Below, piece after piece: positions 35,168 to 43,630 of a DNA stretch of 64,000 nt. Each line of letters begins with the position of its first letter. Within the stretch, counting starts at the first letter, position 1. The position numbers and the translations under genes are program-made. The notes beneath the pieces are model-generated. The model was not told the DNA's origin and did no database searches. It worked only from the letters and a program-made list of their open reading frames with translations. The DNA is taken from NCBI GenBank assembly GCA_013003535.1, contig JABDIY010000167.1:1-64000 (forward strand), written 5' to 3'. The DNA comes from Acidimicrobiales bacterium. Its GTDB lineage: Bacteria; Actinomycetota; Acidimicrobiia; Acidimicrobiales; SZUA-35.

Positions 35168-35770
35168 ATGACGCCACCGGACGACCTCGTCATAGGCGAC
35201 GACGGTTTGGCCCGGTGTCGGTGGGGAGCGTCGCCGCCCATCTACCTGGACTACCACGACCGGGAGTGGGGACAGCCCGTGACCGACGAGGTCACGCTCT
35301 TCGAGAAGGTCTGTCTGGAAGGTTTCCAGGCCGGGCTCAGCTGGCTCACGATCTTGCGGAAACGTCCCGAGTTCCGGTCGGCGTTCCACGAATTTGACCC
35401 TGATCGGGTGGCGAAGATGGGCCCTGAACAGGTGGACGAGCTGCTTCAGAATCCCGGAATCGTGCGGCATAGAGGCAAAATCGAAGCGACAATCAACAAC
35501 GCCCAACGCCTCCGGGAACTTCACGAAAACGGCGTCACGCTCCGCCAGTTGTTCTGGGGTGTAGCGGAGCAGACCAGCCCGATTGCGCCCCGCACATTCG
35601 CCGACGTGCCGTCGATCACCCCCGAGTCCATCGCGCTCTCAAAGCAGCTCAAGGAGTCTGGCTTCAAATTCGTCGGACCCACCACGTGTTATGCGGCAAT
35701 GCAGGCCATGGGCGTGGTGAACGATCACCTGCTCGGTTGCCATGCCAGAGCGGCGGTTCACAACAAATAG
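35168..35770 (+). CDS. tag: DNA-3-methyladenine glycosylase I
   Basis: The 200-residue protein fits Tag: RCRWGASPPIYLDYHDREWG at the start (zinc Cys and His), FEKVCLEGFQAGLSWLTIL, NPGIVRHRGKIEATINNA, and the C-terminal FKFVGPTTCYAAMQAMGVVNDHLLGC with zinc ligands. It removes 3-methyladenine from alkylated DNA. It begins one base after the stop of the LCP gene, so both are probably read from one transcript. Confidence 0.95.
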   Translation: MTPPDDLVIGDDGLARCRWGASPPIYLDYHDREWGQPVTDEVTLFEKVCLEGFQAGLSWLTILRKRPEFRSAFHEFDPDRVAKMGPEQVDELLQNPGIVRHRGKIEATINNAQRLRELHENGVTLRQLFWGVAEQTSPIAPRTFADVPSITPESIALSKQLKESGFKFVGPTTCYAAMQAMGVVNDHLLGCHARAAVHNK

Positions 35771-35790
35771 CGATCAGGGGTTAAGGCGGG

Positions 35791-35809
35791 GGTCGAAACG
35801 ACCGATTTT
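35791..35809 (+). terminator. Short intrinsic terminator after tag
   Basis: GGTCG and CGACC pair around AAA, followed by GATTTT. It lies 20 bp after the tag stop codon and just before the next gene at 35817. Confidence 0.5.
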
Positions 35810-35816
35810 GCTAGAG

Positions 35817-37136
35817 ATGTCCGAATCAACCGCCTTGGCCAAGGCACTCGCCGCCCAGCTGGGTGATGATCTCGATCGGATTCTCGGCGCCAATGAATCG
35901 GGCAACGCCACCGAATTCGAGATGGTGGGTCAGCCCACCATGGGCTTGGAGCTTCGGCAGGTTGCCGGCCTGAATGCCGGCTACACCCAACCCCTTCCTC
36001 CTGGTCAGCACAGTTTCGGCAACAACAGCAACAACCCGGCCGGCGATGCCCAGACCCGACCGTTCACGCTGATCGTCGACGCGGAGAACCGGGCGTGGCT
36101 GCCCGGTGGTGAGCGAGGTATTCGCCTCGAGGGACTCCCGATTTCAGGTCGGGTGGCGGTAGGCAAAGGAATCATCGACGCCGGCTCGGCCCGCTTCCTG
36201 GTGGCCCAATCCCGGCCGCCAACCCGCCGTCGTGGCGGCGGTACGGTCACTACCGGGACCGACACAGGCCCGTCGGGACCACTCCGGCAACCCCGAATCC
36301 GTGTAGCGGATTACGTTGACGTTTCACCAAAGGTTCCGCCTGCGCCCACAACATCTCGGATCCGACGGCGCGGCAAACGTACATCCGACCGGCCCGAACC
36401 GGTGACGTCCGGCCCCCTCATCGACAAGCTGCTTGAGGCTCGCGAAACAGCGGTGCAGCATGCCCGCAGCCAGTTTCCCGACCCCGGTCAACTGATCCAG
36501 ATGGCACTCGCTGGGCCCGACCACATGGGCCACATCAGCCCCGGAGACAAGAGTTTCGGGGTTGTTCCGATCGCCTATGGCGATCTGCCGTGGAGCCCCC
36601 CGTTCGACCGCCCGGACCGCATCCCCGGCCCCATGGTGGTGGCGGTCCAACAACACTCGGTCCTGGCCTCGGTACCGCTCACCGTTGATCTGCTCAATGG
36701 GCACCTCGGCATCGTTGGCGAGCGGGGTGCCTGCCTGGCGGTCGCCCGCCAGATAGCGGTAGCACTGAGAGTCCTCTCCCCTTTCGACACCGTTTCGTTC
36801 GCGCTGCTGAACGACGAAGCGACCACCCCTGACTGGGCATGGCTGGACAACATGCCGAACGATATTGGCGGATTGCCGATCCTGTTCATCGACGGGATGC
36901 GGCAGGTGGCCAAAAACGGGATGCGACAGATGTTGAGCGAAGCTGACGCCGGCGGGGCCATCGTGATCGACGATCAACTCCACGACATCCCTTCGCTCTG
37001 CAAGACGGTTTTGGAGATCAAACCCACCGGGAACTCTGCACTCCTGGACTTTCGGCGCGGCGCGACGACTACCCGAGTGTCCACACCGCTGGGCTTCAGC
37101 CTCCAAACCACCCGGGACATCATCGCCAAGCTCTGA
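35817..37136 (+). CDS. EssC/FtsK-like N-terminal region protein lacking ATPase domains
   Basis: The 439-residue protein resembles the part of EssC/EccC-like FtsK proteins that precedes the ATPases. It has an FHA-like beta domain (about 80-135: GERGIRLEGLPISGRVAVGK), a basic linker, then a segment with DLPWSPPFDRPDRIPGP, SVPLTVDLLNGHLGIVGER and LPILFIDGMRQ. No Walker A or B motif exists and the gene ends where an ATPase would begin. No ESX substrates or membrane partners lie nearby. The role is unknown, perhaps as a scaffold. Confidence 0.6.
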   Translation: MSESTALAKALAAQLGDDLDRILGANESGNATEFEMVGQPTMGLELRQVAGLNAGYTQPLPPGQHSFGNNSNNPAGDAQTRPFTLIVDAENRAWLPGGERGIRLEGLPISGRVAVGKGIIDAGSARFLVAQSRPPTRRRGGGTVTTGTDTGPSGPLRQPRIRVADYVDVSPKVPPAPTTSRIRRRGKRTSDRPEPVTSGPLIDKLLEARETAVQHARSQFPDPGQLIQMALAGPDHMGHISPGDKSFGVVPIAYGDLPWSPPFDRPDRIPGPMVVAVQQHSVLASVPLTVDLLNGHLGIVGERGACLAVARQIAVALRVLSPFDTVSFALLNDEATTPDWAWLDNMPNDIGGLPILFIDGMRQVAKNGMRQMLSEADAGGAIVIDDQLHDIPSLCKTVLEIKPTGNSALLDFRRGATTTRVSTPLGFSLQTTRDIIAKL

Positions 37137-37218
37137 CCAGGCCGCCACCACCACGCTCCAAGCCCATCAGCGGCGCGCAGCCGATGGTGGACGGTCGAGA
37201 TTCGCCTACCTCAGCTGC

Positions 37219-37224
37219 TAGATT
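37219..37224 (+). promoter_or_regulatory. Putative -10 box (TAGATT) for lipoprotein-FrhB-UDGb operon
   Basis: TAGATT ends 6 nt before the ATG at 37231. Just upstream, CCAT-AG-CGGC and GCCG-ATGG (37168-37192 region) can form a hairpin that may end the preceding transcript. Confidence 0.5.
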
Positions 37225-37230
37225 CGGCGC

Positions 37231-37539
37231 ATGGTCCTTCGGCGAGCATGCATCGTCGCAACCCTGGCCCTGGTTCTCACCGCTTGCGGTGGGGATGAGC
37301 CGCTCAACTACACGCTGGAGACCCGCGAGAACTTCCTGGCCGCCTGCACCGATCCATTGAACGACTCACGGCTGGTGACCGAATTATGCGAGTGCACGTT
37401 CGCAGCCGCACAGGAGAGGCTCAGCTTCGCCCGCTTCACCGAACTGGAGGACCGGATGAAGAACAATCTGAACGCCAGCCTGGGCGCAGCGATGAACAGT
37501 GCCCTGGCCGAATGTGTCCTACAAGAGGCTGACCTGTGA
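37231..37539 (+). CDS. Small lipoprotein of unknown function
   Basis: The 102-residue protein has a signal peptide with lipobox LTAC (Cys19). The mature part has four further cysteines (AACTDPLND, ELCECTFAAA, AECVLQ), so two disulfides are possible. I know no family for it. Its stop overlaps the GTG of the FrhB-like gene (GTGA), showing translational coupling, and it heads a three-gene unit. Confidence 0.75.
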   Translation: MVLRRACIVATLALVLTACGGDEPLNYTLETRENFLAACTDPLNDSRLVTELCECTFAAAQERLSFARFTELEDRMKNNLNASLGAAMNSALAECVLQEADL

Positions 37540-38693
37540 CCGCCCCGACCACCCCAAAACCGAAACCGGAGCGTTGGCGATACCAGTGGAAGGAACTCTA
37601 CGACGAGGTCATCACTTCCGGGCTCTGCACCGGTTGCGCCGGGTGTGTCATCGCCTGCCCTCACGACGTGATCGGTTACAAACACGAACCGGGCGCCTAC
37701 AAGCCGTTCCACCTCGAAGCGGAGTTGGGGCCCGGTAATTGTGGTCACGGCGAAAACGGCTGCACCTCCTGCACCAGGGCCTGCCCGCGCTTTCGCGATT
37801 GGGAAACTGCGGCAGACGAGCACCTGTTTGGCCGCACCCGCAAGCCCGACGAGATGTCCGGGATCTATCGAGACATCCTTCTGGTTCGCGCCGCCGATGA
37901 CAAGGTCTATGCGAAGGGCCAAGACGGTGGCCTGGTCAGTGCCATTCTCATCTGGTGCCTGGAGAACAAGATCATCGACGGCGCGCTGGTGTCGATGTTG
38001 GAGGGCAATATCGACGGATCCCCGGGCGGCTGGAAAGCCGTTCCCGGGGTGGCCACCAACTACGACGAAGTCATGTCGGCCGCCGGCAGCCGCTACACCT
38101 ACTCGGCCAACACCATCGCCTACGACCAGGCCGTGGAACGGGGGCTCAAGGACCTTGCGCTGGTGGGTATGAGCTGCCAGACGTCGGTTGCTCCGGTGAT
38201 GTGGAACCGCAAGGTGGGCAAGGTTTCCAAACCGATCAAGCTAAACATCGGCCTGTTGTGTTCCAAGAGCTTCGACGACTCCTTGTTCGAGGAACTGTTC
38301 TGGACCAAATACCGTCTCGCCAAGGATGACATAGTCAAGATGAACATCAAGGGCGTCTTTCAAGTCTGGATGCGCAACGGCGACTATCACGAGATCCCGC
38401 TGAAGGAATGCCACGCCTGGACCCGGGAAGGCTGCAACTTCTGCCCGGATTTCGCCGCCGAGCACGCCGATATTTCCACCGGCGGGATCGGCAATGAAAC
38501 CGACTGGACCCTCACCGTGGTCCGCACCGAACTGGGCCGAGCCATCATTGATGCCATGATCAAGGACGGCTACATAGAGACCCGGCCCGGCGACGATGAC
38601 CCGGCGGCGGTGGCTCTGATGCACCGACTGGCCAAGAAAAGCCGGGAGCGGTGGCCGGCGTGGGCTCGTGAGGAAGTCCGGGTGGGCCTGTAG
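37536..38693 (+). CDS. Coenzyme F420 hydrogenase/dehydrogenase beta-subunit (FrhB/FdhB) family protein
   Basis: The 385-residue protein has a ferredoxin-like cluster C31-x2-C-x2-C-x3-C41 and a second Cys set (NCGHGENGCTSCTRACPRF). Flavin/F420 domain motifs follow: KGQDGGLVSAILIWCLE, LVGMSCQTSVAP, and EGCNFCPDFAAEHADIS. Such proteins move electrons between F420, FAD and Fe-S clusters. The partner is not encoded here. F420 use is common in actinobacteria. The next gene starts on the last base of its stop codon. Confidence 0.87.
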   Translation: MTAPTTPKPKPERWRYQWKELYDEVITSGLCTGCAGCVIACPHDVIGYKHEPGAYKPFHLEAELGPGNCGHGENGCTSCTRACPRFRDWETAADEHLFGRTRKPDEMSGIYRDILLVRAADDKVYAKGQDGGLVSAILIWCLENKIIDGALVSMLEGNIDGSPGGWKAVPGVATNYDEVMSAAGSRYTYSANTIAYDQAVERGLKDLALVGMSCQTSVAPVMWNRKVGKVSKPIKLNIGLLCSKSFDDSLFEELFWTKYRLAKDDIVKMNIKGVFQVWMRNGDYHEIPLKECHAWTREGCNFCPDFAAEHADISTGGIGNETDWTLTVVRTELGRAIIDAMIKDGYIETRPGDDDPAAVALMHRLAKKSRERWPAWAREEVRVGL

Positions 38694-39364
38694 TGCCCGT
38701 GCGGGAACTACAGATTCTCCACGGCGAAATCGGCGCCTGTCGTAAATGCCCGCGGTTGGTGGCGTGGCGGGAACAGGTGGCGAGGGAAAAACGAGCGTCC
38801 TTTGCGGCCGACACCTACTGGGGACGCGGTGTGCCCGGCTTCGGCGATCCGAAGGCGAAGCTGATGGTGGTGGGGCTGGCTCCGGCAGCGCACGGGGCGA
38901 ACCGAACCGGTCGAATGTTCACCGGCGACCGCAGCGGCGAGTGGCTCTACCGCGCCCTGTTTCGAGCGGGCTTCGCCAACCAACCTGAGAGCACCGATGT
39001 GGATGACGGTTTGACCCTGACCGGGGCGTGGGTGACCTCACCGGTGAAGTGTGCGCCACCGGCCAATTCGCCGAGCGCGGCCGAGATCGCCACGTGCAAA
39101 CCGTTTTTCGAGCGGGAGTTGGCGCTGCTCCAGCCCACGGTGATGGTGGCTCTGGGTGGCATCGGCTTCTCTTCTGTGATCCGCCACTTCGACATTCGAC
39201 CCCGACCGAAGTTCGGCCATGGCGTGGCGATTCCCATCAGCGAGCGGACGATGCTGTTGGGGTGTTATCACGTGAGTCAGCAGAACACCTTCACCGGGCG
39301 TCTCACCGAGGAAATGCTGGACGAAGTCTTCGGCCGAGCCGCCGAGCTGGCAAGTCAGGGCTAG
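38693..39364 (+). CDS. udgB: Family 5 uracil-DNA glycosylase (UDGb)
   Basis: The 223-residue protein has four cysteines for a 4Fe-4S cluster, two of them in ACRKCPRL, and the family 5 motifs GLAPAAHGANRTGRMFTGD and HVSQQNTFTGRLT. The first motif lacks the usual catalytic Asp/Asn, as is typical of UDGb, which excises uracil and deaminated purines. It starts with a GTG overlapping the last base of the FrhB-like stop and converges on the Nudix gene (4-bp overlap). Confidence 0.92.
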   Translation: MPVRELQILHGEIGACRKCPRLVAWREQVAREKRASFAADTYWGRGVPGFGDPKAKLMVVGLAPAAHGANRTGRMFTGDRSGEWLYRALFRAGFANQPESTDVDDGLTLTGAWVTSPVKCAPPANSPSAAEIATCKPFFERELALLQPTVMVALGGIGFSSVIRHFDIRPRPKFGHGVAIPISERTMLLGCYHVSQQNTFTGRLTEEMLDEVFGRAAELASQG

Positions 39365-39948
39365 GCGCCGGAAATCACTGCGAGCGCCCGCCGCAAAAGT
39401 CGCTGGGTCGACTCATCGGGTTGAGCGATCGGCGTACCCGGCTTCCACCATTCCAGGGCATGGGACTCGTGATTTCCTACCGGCTCGCTGCCTGGCGGGG
39501 CGGTCACCAGGAAGCGGACGTCGAGATGAAGGTGGGCCGGTTCGCCGGGTCGGGCCGGAATCTCGTGGACGTCCAGATCGATGGCGGGTTGATGGACGGT
39601 GAGACCCGCCAGGCCCGTTTCTTCGCTGGCCTCCCGTAACGCGACCGCGCTGAGGTCACCGTCGCCATCGGCGTGGCCACCGGGCTGTAACCAGCGATCC
39701 AGCTTCACGTGATGCATGATCAGCGCGGCGCCTCGGGAGGGATCCACGACGGCGGCCGAGCCGGTGAGATGCCCGGAAAGGCAGGTGCGAAACAAAGCAT
39801 CGGGATGCCCGGAACAGAAGTCCAGCATCTGTTCGCGGTAGCGCTCTTGGCTCGCCCCCTTCAGTTCGGCCTGGCCGATCTGGTGGATAGCCAGTTGGAG
39901 GGCAGTTTGCGAGGAGGTCTGAAGGGTTGATTCGGACGCAGACGGCAC
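39361..39948 (-). CDS. Nudix hydrolase
   Basis: The 195-residue protein has a Nudix box GGHADGDGDLSAVALREASEET, with the catalytic REASEETG core intact. The first Glu of the consensus is Gly, as in many members with the GGHADG form. Substrates of this subgroup are unknown nucleoside diphosphate derivatives. It starts with a GTG 6 nt after a TAGCTT box. Confidence 0.85.
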   Translation of the reverse strand: MPSASESTLQTSSQTALQLAIHQIGQAELKGASQERYREQMLDFCSGHPDALFRTCLSGHLTGSAAVVDPSRGAALIMHHVKLDRWLQPGGHADGDGDLSAVALREASEETGLAGLTVHQPAIDLDVHEIPARPGEPAHLHLDVRFLVTAPPGSEPVGNHESHALEWWKPGTPIAQPDESTQRLLRRALAVISGA

Positions 39949-39954
39949 TCTGCA

Positions 39955-39960
39955 AAGCTA
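39955..39960 (-). promoter_or_regulatory. Putative -10 box (TAGCTT) for the Nudix gene
   Basis: TAGCTT on the minus strand ends 6 nt before the GTG at 39948. It overlaps the stop codon of the small gene upstream. Confidence 0.45.
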
Positions 39961-40200
39961 CTCGGCTGGAGAGCCGTCGCTGCGGAGATCGATCGGCCGT
40001 TCCGCCGTGAATCCCACCGCATCGAAATTGGCTTGTGCATTGACCGCCGCAGCCAGGCAGTCCCACAGCTCAGCGCGCTCTACCGGAGGAAGTTCCTGAC
40101 CGCCGCTTCTCAGTAAACCCGGGAGAGTCGGAAGCCAAACAAGGTCGCCGTTCACCACGGCCGGGCGACGGTCGTCTTCGGGGATGGCGGGCTCGGGCAC
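39958..40200 (-). CDS. Small hypothetical protein
   Basis: This 80-residue acidic protein, starting at a GTG, contains VNGDLVWLPTLPGLLRSGG and the helix ERAELWDCLAAAVNAQANFDAVG. No signal peptide or known domain is visible. It is placed head-to-tail before the Nudix gene. A GATAGT box lies 5 nt before its start. Base composition and codon use look coding, but it could be spurious. The 150 bp upstream (40201-40354) hold nothing else I can support. Confidence 0.5.
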   Translation of the reverse strand: MPEPAIPEDDRRPAVVNGDLVWLPTLPGLLRSGGQELPPVERAELWDCLAAAVNAQANFDAVGFTAERPIDLRSDGSPAE

Positions 40201-40354
40201 AGTTGACTATCGGAAAATACGAAGCAAAACCTGACGGGTCACCTGAACCAAAAGAGTGCCCGGAATGCCCATCAACTCTGTTCTTCCCCGTTCTCGGTCA
40301 GCACCCACCCCGCCCAGCGAGTGAACCAACACCCAGTTCAGGCCGGTCGGAGGA

Positions 40355-41119
40355 TCAGACCAGCGGCCAGGGCCAGCGATGGCCGTCGCTGTCGTCTTCG
40401 GGAAAGATTCCAGCCTGCAAAACGGCGTTCGCCCGGGTCATCATGGCGTCGGTTTCCAGCGCGCTCAGCATGGCCGCCAGACCGTTGGACGGGCCCGTGT
40501 CCACGAATCTCTGAATAGCGTCCAGCATTTCGGAAGGGATCTCATCGCCGGCGAAGTCCCAGATCACGGTGCGCAGCTTGAATTGCTGATGGAAGGACAG
40601 TCCGTTGTCGATTCCGTACACATGCCCATCCGGACCCATCAAGCAGTGTCCGCTTTTCCGATCGGTGTTGTTGGCGATCCAGTCGAGGATGCACAGCCGC
40701 TGCAGGTCCGGGATGGCTCGACCAGCTTCGAACATCGTGAAGTAGTGCTCGGCGAAGTCTGCGTTCACAAACGCCTGGACGGACCCCTCCCCCAGCTGGC
40801 CCATGGCCAAGGCGGTGGGCGGAATGACTCTCCAGCCCAAATCCTCGCACAGTCGGAAGGTGGCGATCTCGCGCCGGTACAAATTGGCGGGGAAGTCCCA
40901 CAGCGGCCGCTCGCCCTGTCCCGGTTTGTAGATTCCGCGAACGTCGGTTCCATCTTCGGCGGTGAAGTGGACCAACAACGTCAGGTTCGAGCTGTACGGC
41001 ATACGGCCTTCGATCTCGAAGTCTCCCGTTTCGAACAGATCGATCAGCTCGTCGGCCGGAAGATCAAACGGGTCGGTACTGTTCCGGCGCGGTGCCAGGG
41101 AGTCCTCGGTCTCAGCCAC
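40355..41119 (-). CDS. SCO1664-family protein (PI3/4-kinase-like fold)
   Basis: The 254-residue protein matches the actinobacterial SCO1664 family: MPYSSNLTLLV, a lysine in GIYKPGQGERPLWDFP, and the catalytic-like CILDWIANNTDRKSGHCL followed by VYGIDNGLSFH. The fold is that of phosphatidylinositol kinase-like proteins; substrate unknown. It lies directly after the DUF3090 and phosphomutase-like genes, the conserved actinobacterial trio. Confidence 0.88.
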   Translation of the reverse strand: MAETEDSLAPRRNSTDPFDLPADELIDLFETGDFEIEGRMPYSSNLTLLVHFTAEDGTDVRGIYKPGQGERPLWDFPANLYRREIATFRLCEDLGWRVIPPTALAMGQLGEGSVQAFVNADFAEHYFTMFEAGRAIPDLQRLCILDWIANNTDRKSGHCLMGPDGHVYGIDNGLSFHQQFKLRTVIWDFAGDEIPSEMLDAIQRFVDTGPSNGLAAMLSALETDAMMTRANAVLQAGIFPEDDSDGHRWPWPLV

Positions 41120-41123
41120 GTGC

Positions 41124-41648
41124 TTAGTTCAGTCGAGGGCAGCTGTGACCGGAAGGGTCCAACGGCTGGCCGCACAAACGACAGGGTGGCCGGCCGCCTT
41201 CCATGAGGATTTCGGCCGTACGGATGAACGCGGCGGCCTGTTCTACCGAAACGTGGACCCGAAGTGTTGCCCCCGGCAGGTCATCATCTTCTTCGGTAAA
41301 CGCCGCCAGCTCATCCTCCAATGTGGGCTGATCTACGAGTTCCTCGACCACTAGAACAACTCGGCTGCTGACTTCATCTACACCGACGGCGATTTGGCCG
41401 ACGACGAACACCGGTTGGGCGGGGTCGATCAACTCCACCGGGGTGGGGAGGGCGGCTTCGGGGGCGGGGAGATCGTCGAGAACAGTGAGTAAGAAGTTGG
41501 ACAGCGCAATGACCTGCTGCTTTTCCAGTTTGACGCTGTGGTAGCCGAAACTGTCGCCCGCTTGGAGGTAGAAGATCCGGTTTCCGGGTTCGCCAACGGC
41601 GCCGGCGGTGAAGTGGGTGGGCTCCCGGTACTCGTAGATCTCGCTCAT
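41124..41648 (-). CDS. DUF3090 family protein
   Basis: The 174-residue protein fits DUF3090: FTAGAVGEPGNRIFYLQAG at the start and the C-terminal zinc-like GGRPPCRLCGQPLDPSGHSC. Function unknown. Its ATG overlaps the stop of the upstream gene (TGATG), and it is always near the SCO1664 and MSMEG_4193 families, suggesting a shared process. Confidence 0.9.
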   Translation of the reverse strand: MSEIYEYREPTHFTAGAVGEPGNRIFYLQAGDSFGYHSVKLEKQQVIALSNFLLTVLDDLPAPEAALPTPVELIDPAQPVFVVGQIAVGVDEVSSRVVLVVEELVDQPTLEDELAAFTEEDDDLPGATLRVHVSVEQAAAFIRTAEILMEGGRPPCRLCGQPLDPSGHSCPRLN

Positions 41649-42304
41649 CAGCTGGGCACCAATGCTGAGAGGTCATCACCGGTGGAGTTGACAGCGAGCA
41701 CCATCGGTCCGGTGTGGGTGAAGAGCACAGCCGACACCGAGCACGGCGACACCACGATCCGTTGGAACAGGTCCAGGTGGGTTCCCAAGGCGTCAGCGAT
41801 CGCTGCCTTGATCGGGTCGGCGTGACTTACACACACCACCCGCTGGCCGGGATGGTCGCCCACGATCTGCTGCAGCGCTCCGGTGATCCGGGTCTGCATT
41901 TCGGTGAAGGATTCGCCGCCGGGAAACCGAAATCCGCTGGGGTAATTCTGCACCTTCTGCCATTCGGGCAGTTTGTAAAGTTCGCGAAGTTTGCGGCCGG
42001 TCCATTCGCCGAAGTCAGCCTCGATGAGACCCTTGCGGATCTGCACTCGGTGGCCCAGCGCTTTCCCGATCGGTGCCGCCGTCTCACGGGTGCGTTCCAT
42101 GGGTGAGGCATAGACCGCCGCGAAGGAATCTGACCCCAGCGCAGCAAGGCGCTGCGCGACGCGCCCGGCCTGCTGCACCCCGGCCTCGGCCAGATGCAGG
42201 CCTTTGGCGCGACCCGGAAGAACGGACCCCGTTGTGGGGGTCTTGCCGTGCCGGACCAGGAAGATCGTGGTGGGTTCGGGAGTTTTGGCCTTCTTGCTTG
42301 CCAT
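41648..42304 (-). CDS. MSMEG_4193-family histidine phosphatase / phosphomutase-like protein
   Basis: The 218-residue protein has the phosphohistidine motif FLVRHGKTP, a second Arg in SPMERTRETA, the Glu in EADFGEWTG and the second His in CVSHADPIKA. All four catalytic-core residues are present, so phosphatase activity is likely. ATG 42304 is used; the frame extends to 42529 into the TadG-like gene, which makes the longer version unlikely. It is the first gene of the trio. Confidence 0.9.
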   Translation of the reverse strand: MASKKAKTPEPTTIFLVRHGKTPTTGSVLPGRAKGLHLAEAGVQQAGRVAQRLAALGSDSFAAVYASPMERTRETAAPIGKALGHRVQIRKGLIEADFGEWTGRKLRELYKLPEWQKVQNYPSGFRFPGGESFTEMQTRITGALQQIVGDHPGQRVVCVSHADPIKAAIADALGTHLDLFQRIVVSPCSVSAVLFTHTGPMVLAVNSTGDDLSALVPS

Positions 42305-42351
42305 GTCGGGGGTGTACGGTAGCGGCGCCACAGCCGCACCCCCTGTGGCGT

Positions 42352-42795
42352 CTAACCGGTGCTTTGCGGTGAAGCCACAGACTCCACGGTGATCGTGACC
42401 GATTTGGTTTGTGAAAGGATCCCCAGCAGCGCAAACTCCACTTCCCGGGACAGCTCCACCACCATGTCGTCGGCCAGGCCGTCGCCGTCCCGGGTTTCCA
42501 CACCGCCGTTCACCGCTGTGAAATCCCATGTGGATGGTTGGCCGAGTATCTCTTGAGCGGCCTGAGTTGCGGCTGCGTTGTCCAAAACCAAAATTCCGTT
42601 GAGGCGGTACTCGGCGATGTCGATTTGGTTAGCGCCGGCGGCGGCTGCAGCATCCGCTTTCTGCACGAGGTCTTGTCGCTCAGCGATTACTCGCCAGAGA
42701 TCGATGCTCATGCCACCAACGAGAAAGATCATGATGACCAGGCCCAACCCGAAGATGGTTGCCGACCCCTCCTGTCCACGATGCACATCGATCAT
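42352..42795 (-). CDS. TadG-like pilus assembly protein
   Basis: The 147-residue protein has one N-terminal membrane helix (ATIFGLGLVIMIFLVGGMSID) followed by WRVIAERQDLVQKADAAAAAGA, typical of Tad pseudopilins and TadG. It is the last gene of the Tad operon and overlaps the preceding TadE-like gene by ATGA. It lacks the large von Willebrand domain of full TadG. Confidence 0.78.
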   Translation of the reverse strand: MIDVHRGQEGSATIFGLGLVIMIFLVGGMSIDLWRVIAERQDLVQKADAAAAAGANQIDIAEYRLNGILVLDNAAATQAAQEILGQPSTWDFTAVNGGVETRDGDGLADDMVVELSREVEFALLGILSQTKSVTITVESVASPQSTG

Positions 42796-43223
42796 CTCGG
42801 TGTCCGGACGTAGGTGGGGTAGCGCTCGACATGGCTCCCGGTGTAGACGAAGCTGCCCAGATCGAAGAAGAACACCGCCCGAAGGGTTACATCCACAGTG
42901 ATACGGACGTCGTTCCCGACCCCGGCAACCGGCGCGGCGCTGCTGACGGTCAGCGAGCCGACAGGGAGGCCGTTACTCACCTCGGTTGCCCGGACCGTCC
43001 GGTTGATTGAGTCAGGATCTCCGCCACTCAGAAGGAACGCCCTCGCCCCTTCGGCGGCCGCGTCGTTGGCCGCGTGAACCCCTTGTAGCCAGGTGGGAAT
43101 TGTAAGGATCATGAAGGCCAGCGGGATGATTGCGAATCCTAGGAAAAGCGGCATCTCCAGGAGCGCTGCCCCTCGTTCTCCGTCCGAGGGGCGAACTGAA
43201 CGGGAATGAATCCTGGACGTCAC
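42792..43223 (-). CDS. TadE-like pseudopilin
   Basis: The 143-residue protein has the TadE pattern: GERGAALLEMPLFLGFAIIP, with the conserved Glu at position +5 style, then a membrane helix and the phrase ANDAAAEGARAFLLSG. It starts with a GTG overlapping the upstream stop (GTGA). Confidence 0.82.
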   Translation of the reverse strand: MTSRIHSRSVRPSDGERGAALLEMPLFLGFAIIPLAFMILTIPTWLQGVHAANDAAAEGARAFLLSGGDPDSINRTVRATEVSNGLPVGSLTVSSAAPVAGVGNDVRITVDVTLRAVFFFDLGSFVYTGSHVERYPTYVRTPR

Positions 43224-43630
43224 GGTGCCTCGGGGAGACGTTCGGTGGCGGAGATTGCTCGGACCTGGAACGACCAGTCCGGCGAAAACGGCAGCCAGCG
43301 TTTGAAGGTGACCGGCACAATCACCTCGGAGAATTCACCACCGATGGTGCACTGGGGCGCTCCAACGCCAGCACCCAATGATCCGCCCAGGAGATCTCCC
43401 CGAGCATCCTCGAACCTTCGGTAGCAATCGCCGGGATCCGCGCCAAAGGATGCCGATGCCCGAGCTGCCTCGTTGGCCGCAGACTGCACGGCACCGCGGC
43501 CATACTGCCAAACGGCAAACTGGGCGATGAGCACGAACGCAATGAACATCATGCTGATGGCCGCAATGCCGGCGAGAGCGACAGAACCCCGTTCGCCGGA
43601 TCGTCCGGGCAACGTGGGGACGCCGGGCAT
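43220..43630 (-). CDS. TadE-family protein
   Basis: The 136-residue protein has one membrane helix (VALAGIAAISMMFIAFVLIAQF) and then AANEAARASASFGADPGDCY, a TadE-like layout, but the pilin Glu after the cleavage region is not clear. It overlaps the Flp stop codon (TAATG). Confidence 0.78.
   Translation of the reverse strand: MPGVPTLPGRSGERGSVALAGIAAISMMFIAFVLIAQFAVWQYGRGAVQSAANEAARASASFGADPGDCYRRFEDARGDLLGGSLGAGVGAPQCTIGGEFSEVIVPVTFKRWLPFSPDWSFQVRAISATERLPEAP

Noticed and set aside
35817-37136. Evidence for a type VII secretion locus
   Set aside because: Only one EssC-like fragment without ATPase is present; no WXG100 proteins, EccB/D/E, mycosin or EsxA-type genes are near.
40203-40514. Small plus-strand frame upstream and opposite the SCO1664-family gene
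   Set aside because: Most of it overlaps the real gene antisense and the rest is low-complexity; no start signal is seen.
42305-42529. N-terminal extension of the histidine phosphatase gene
   Set aside because: The extension overlaps the TadG-like gene on the same strand and lacks family similarity; ATG 42304 directly precedes the conserved part.
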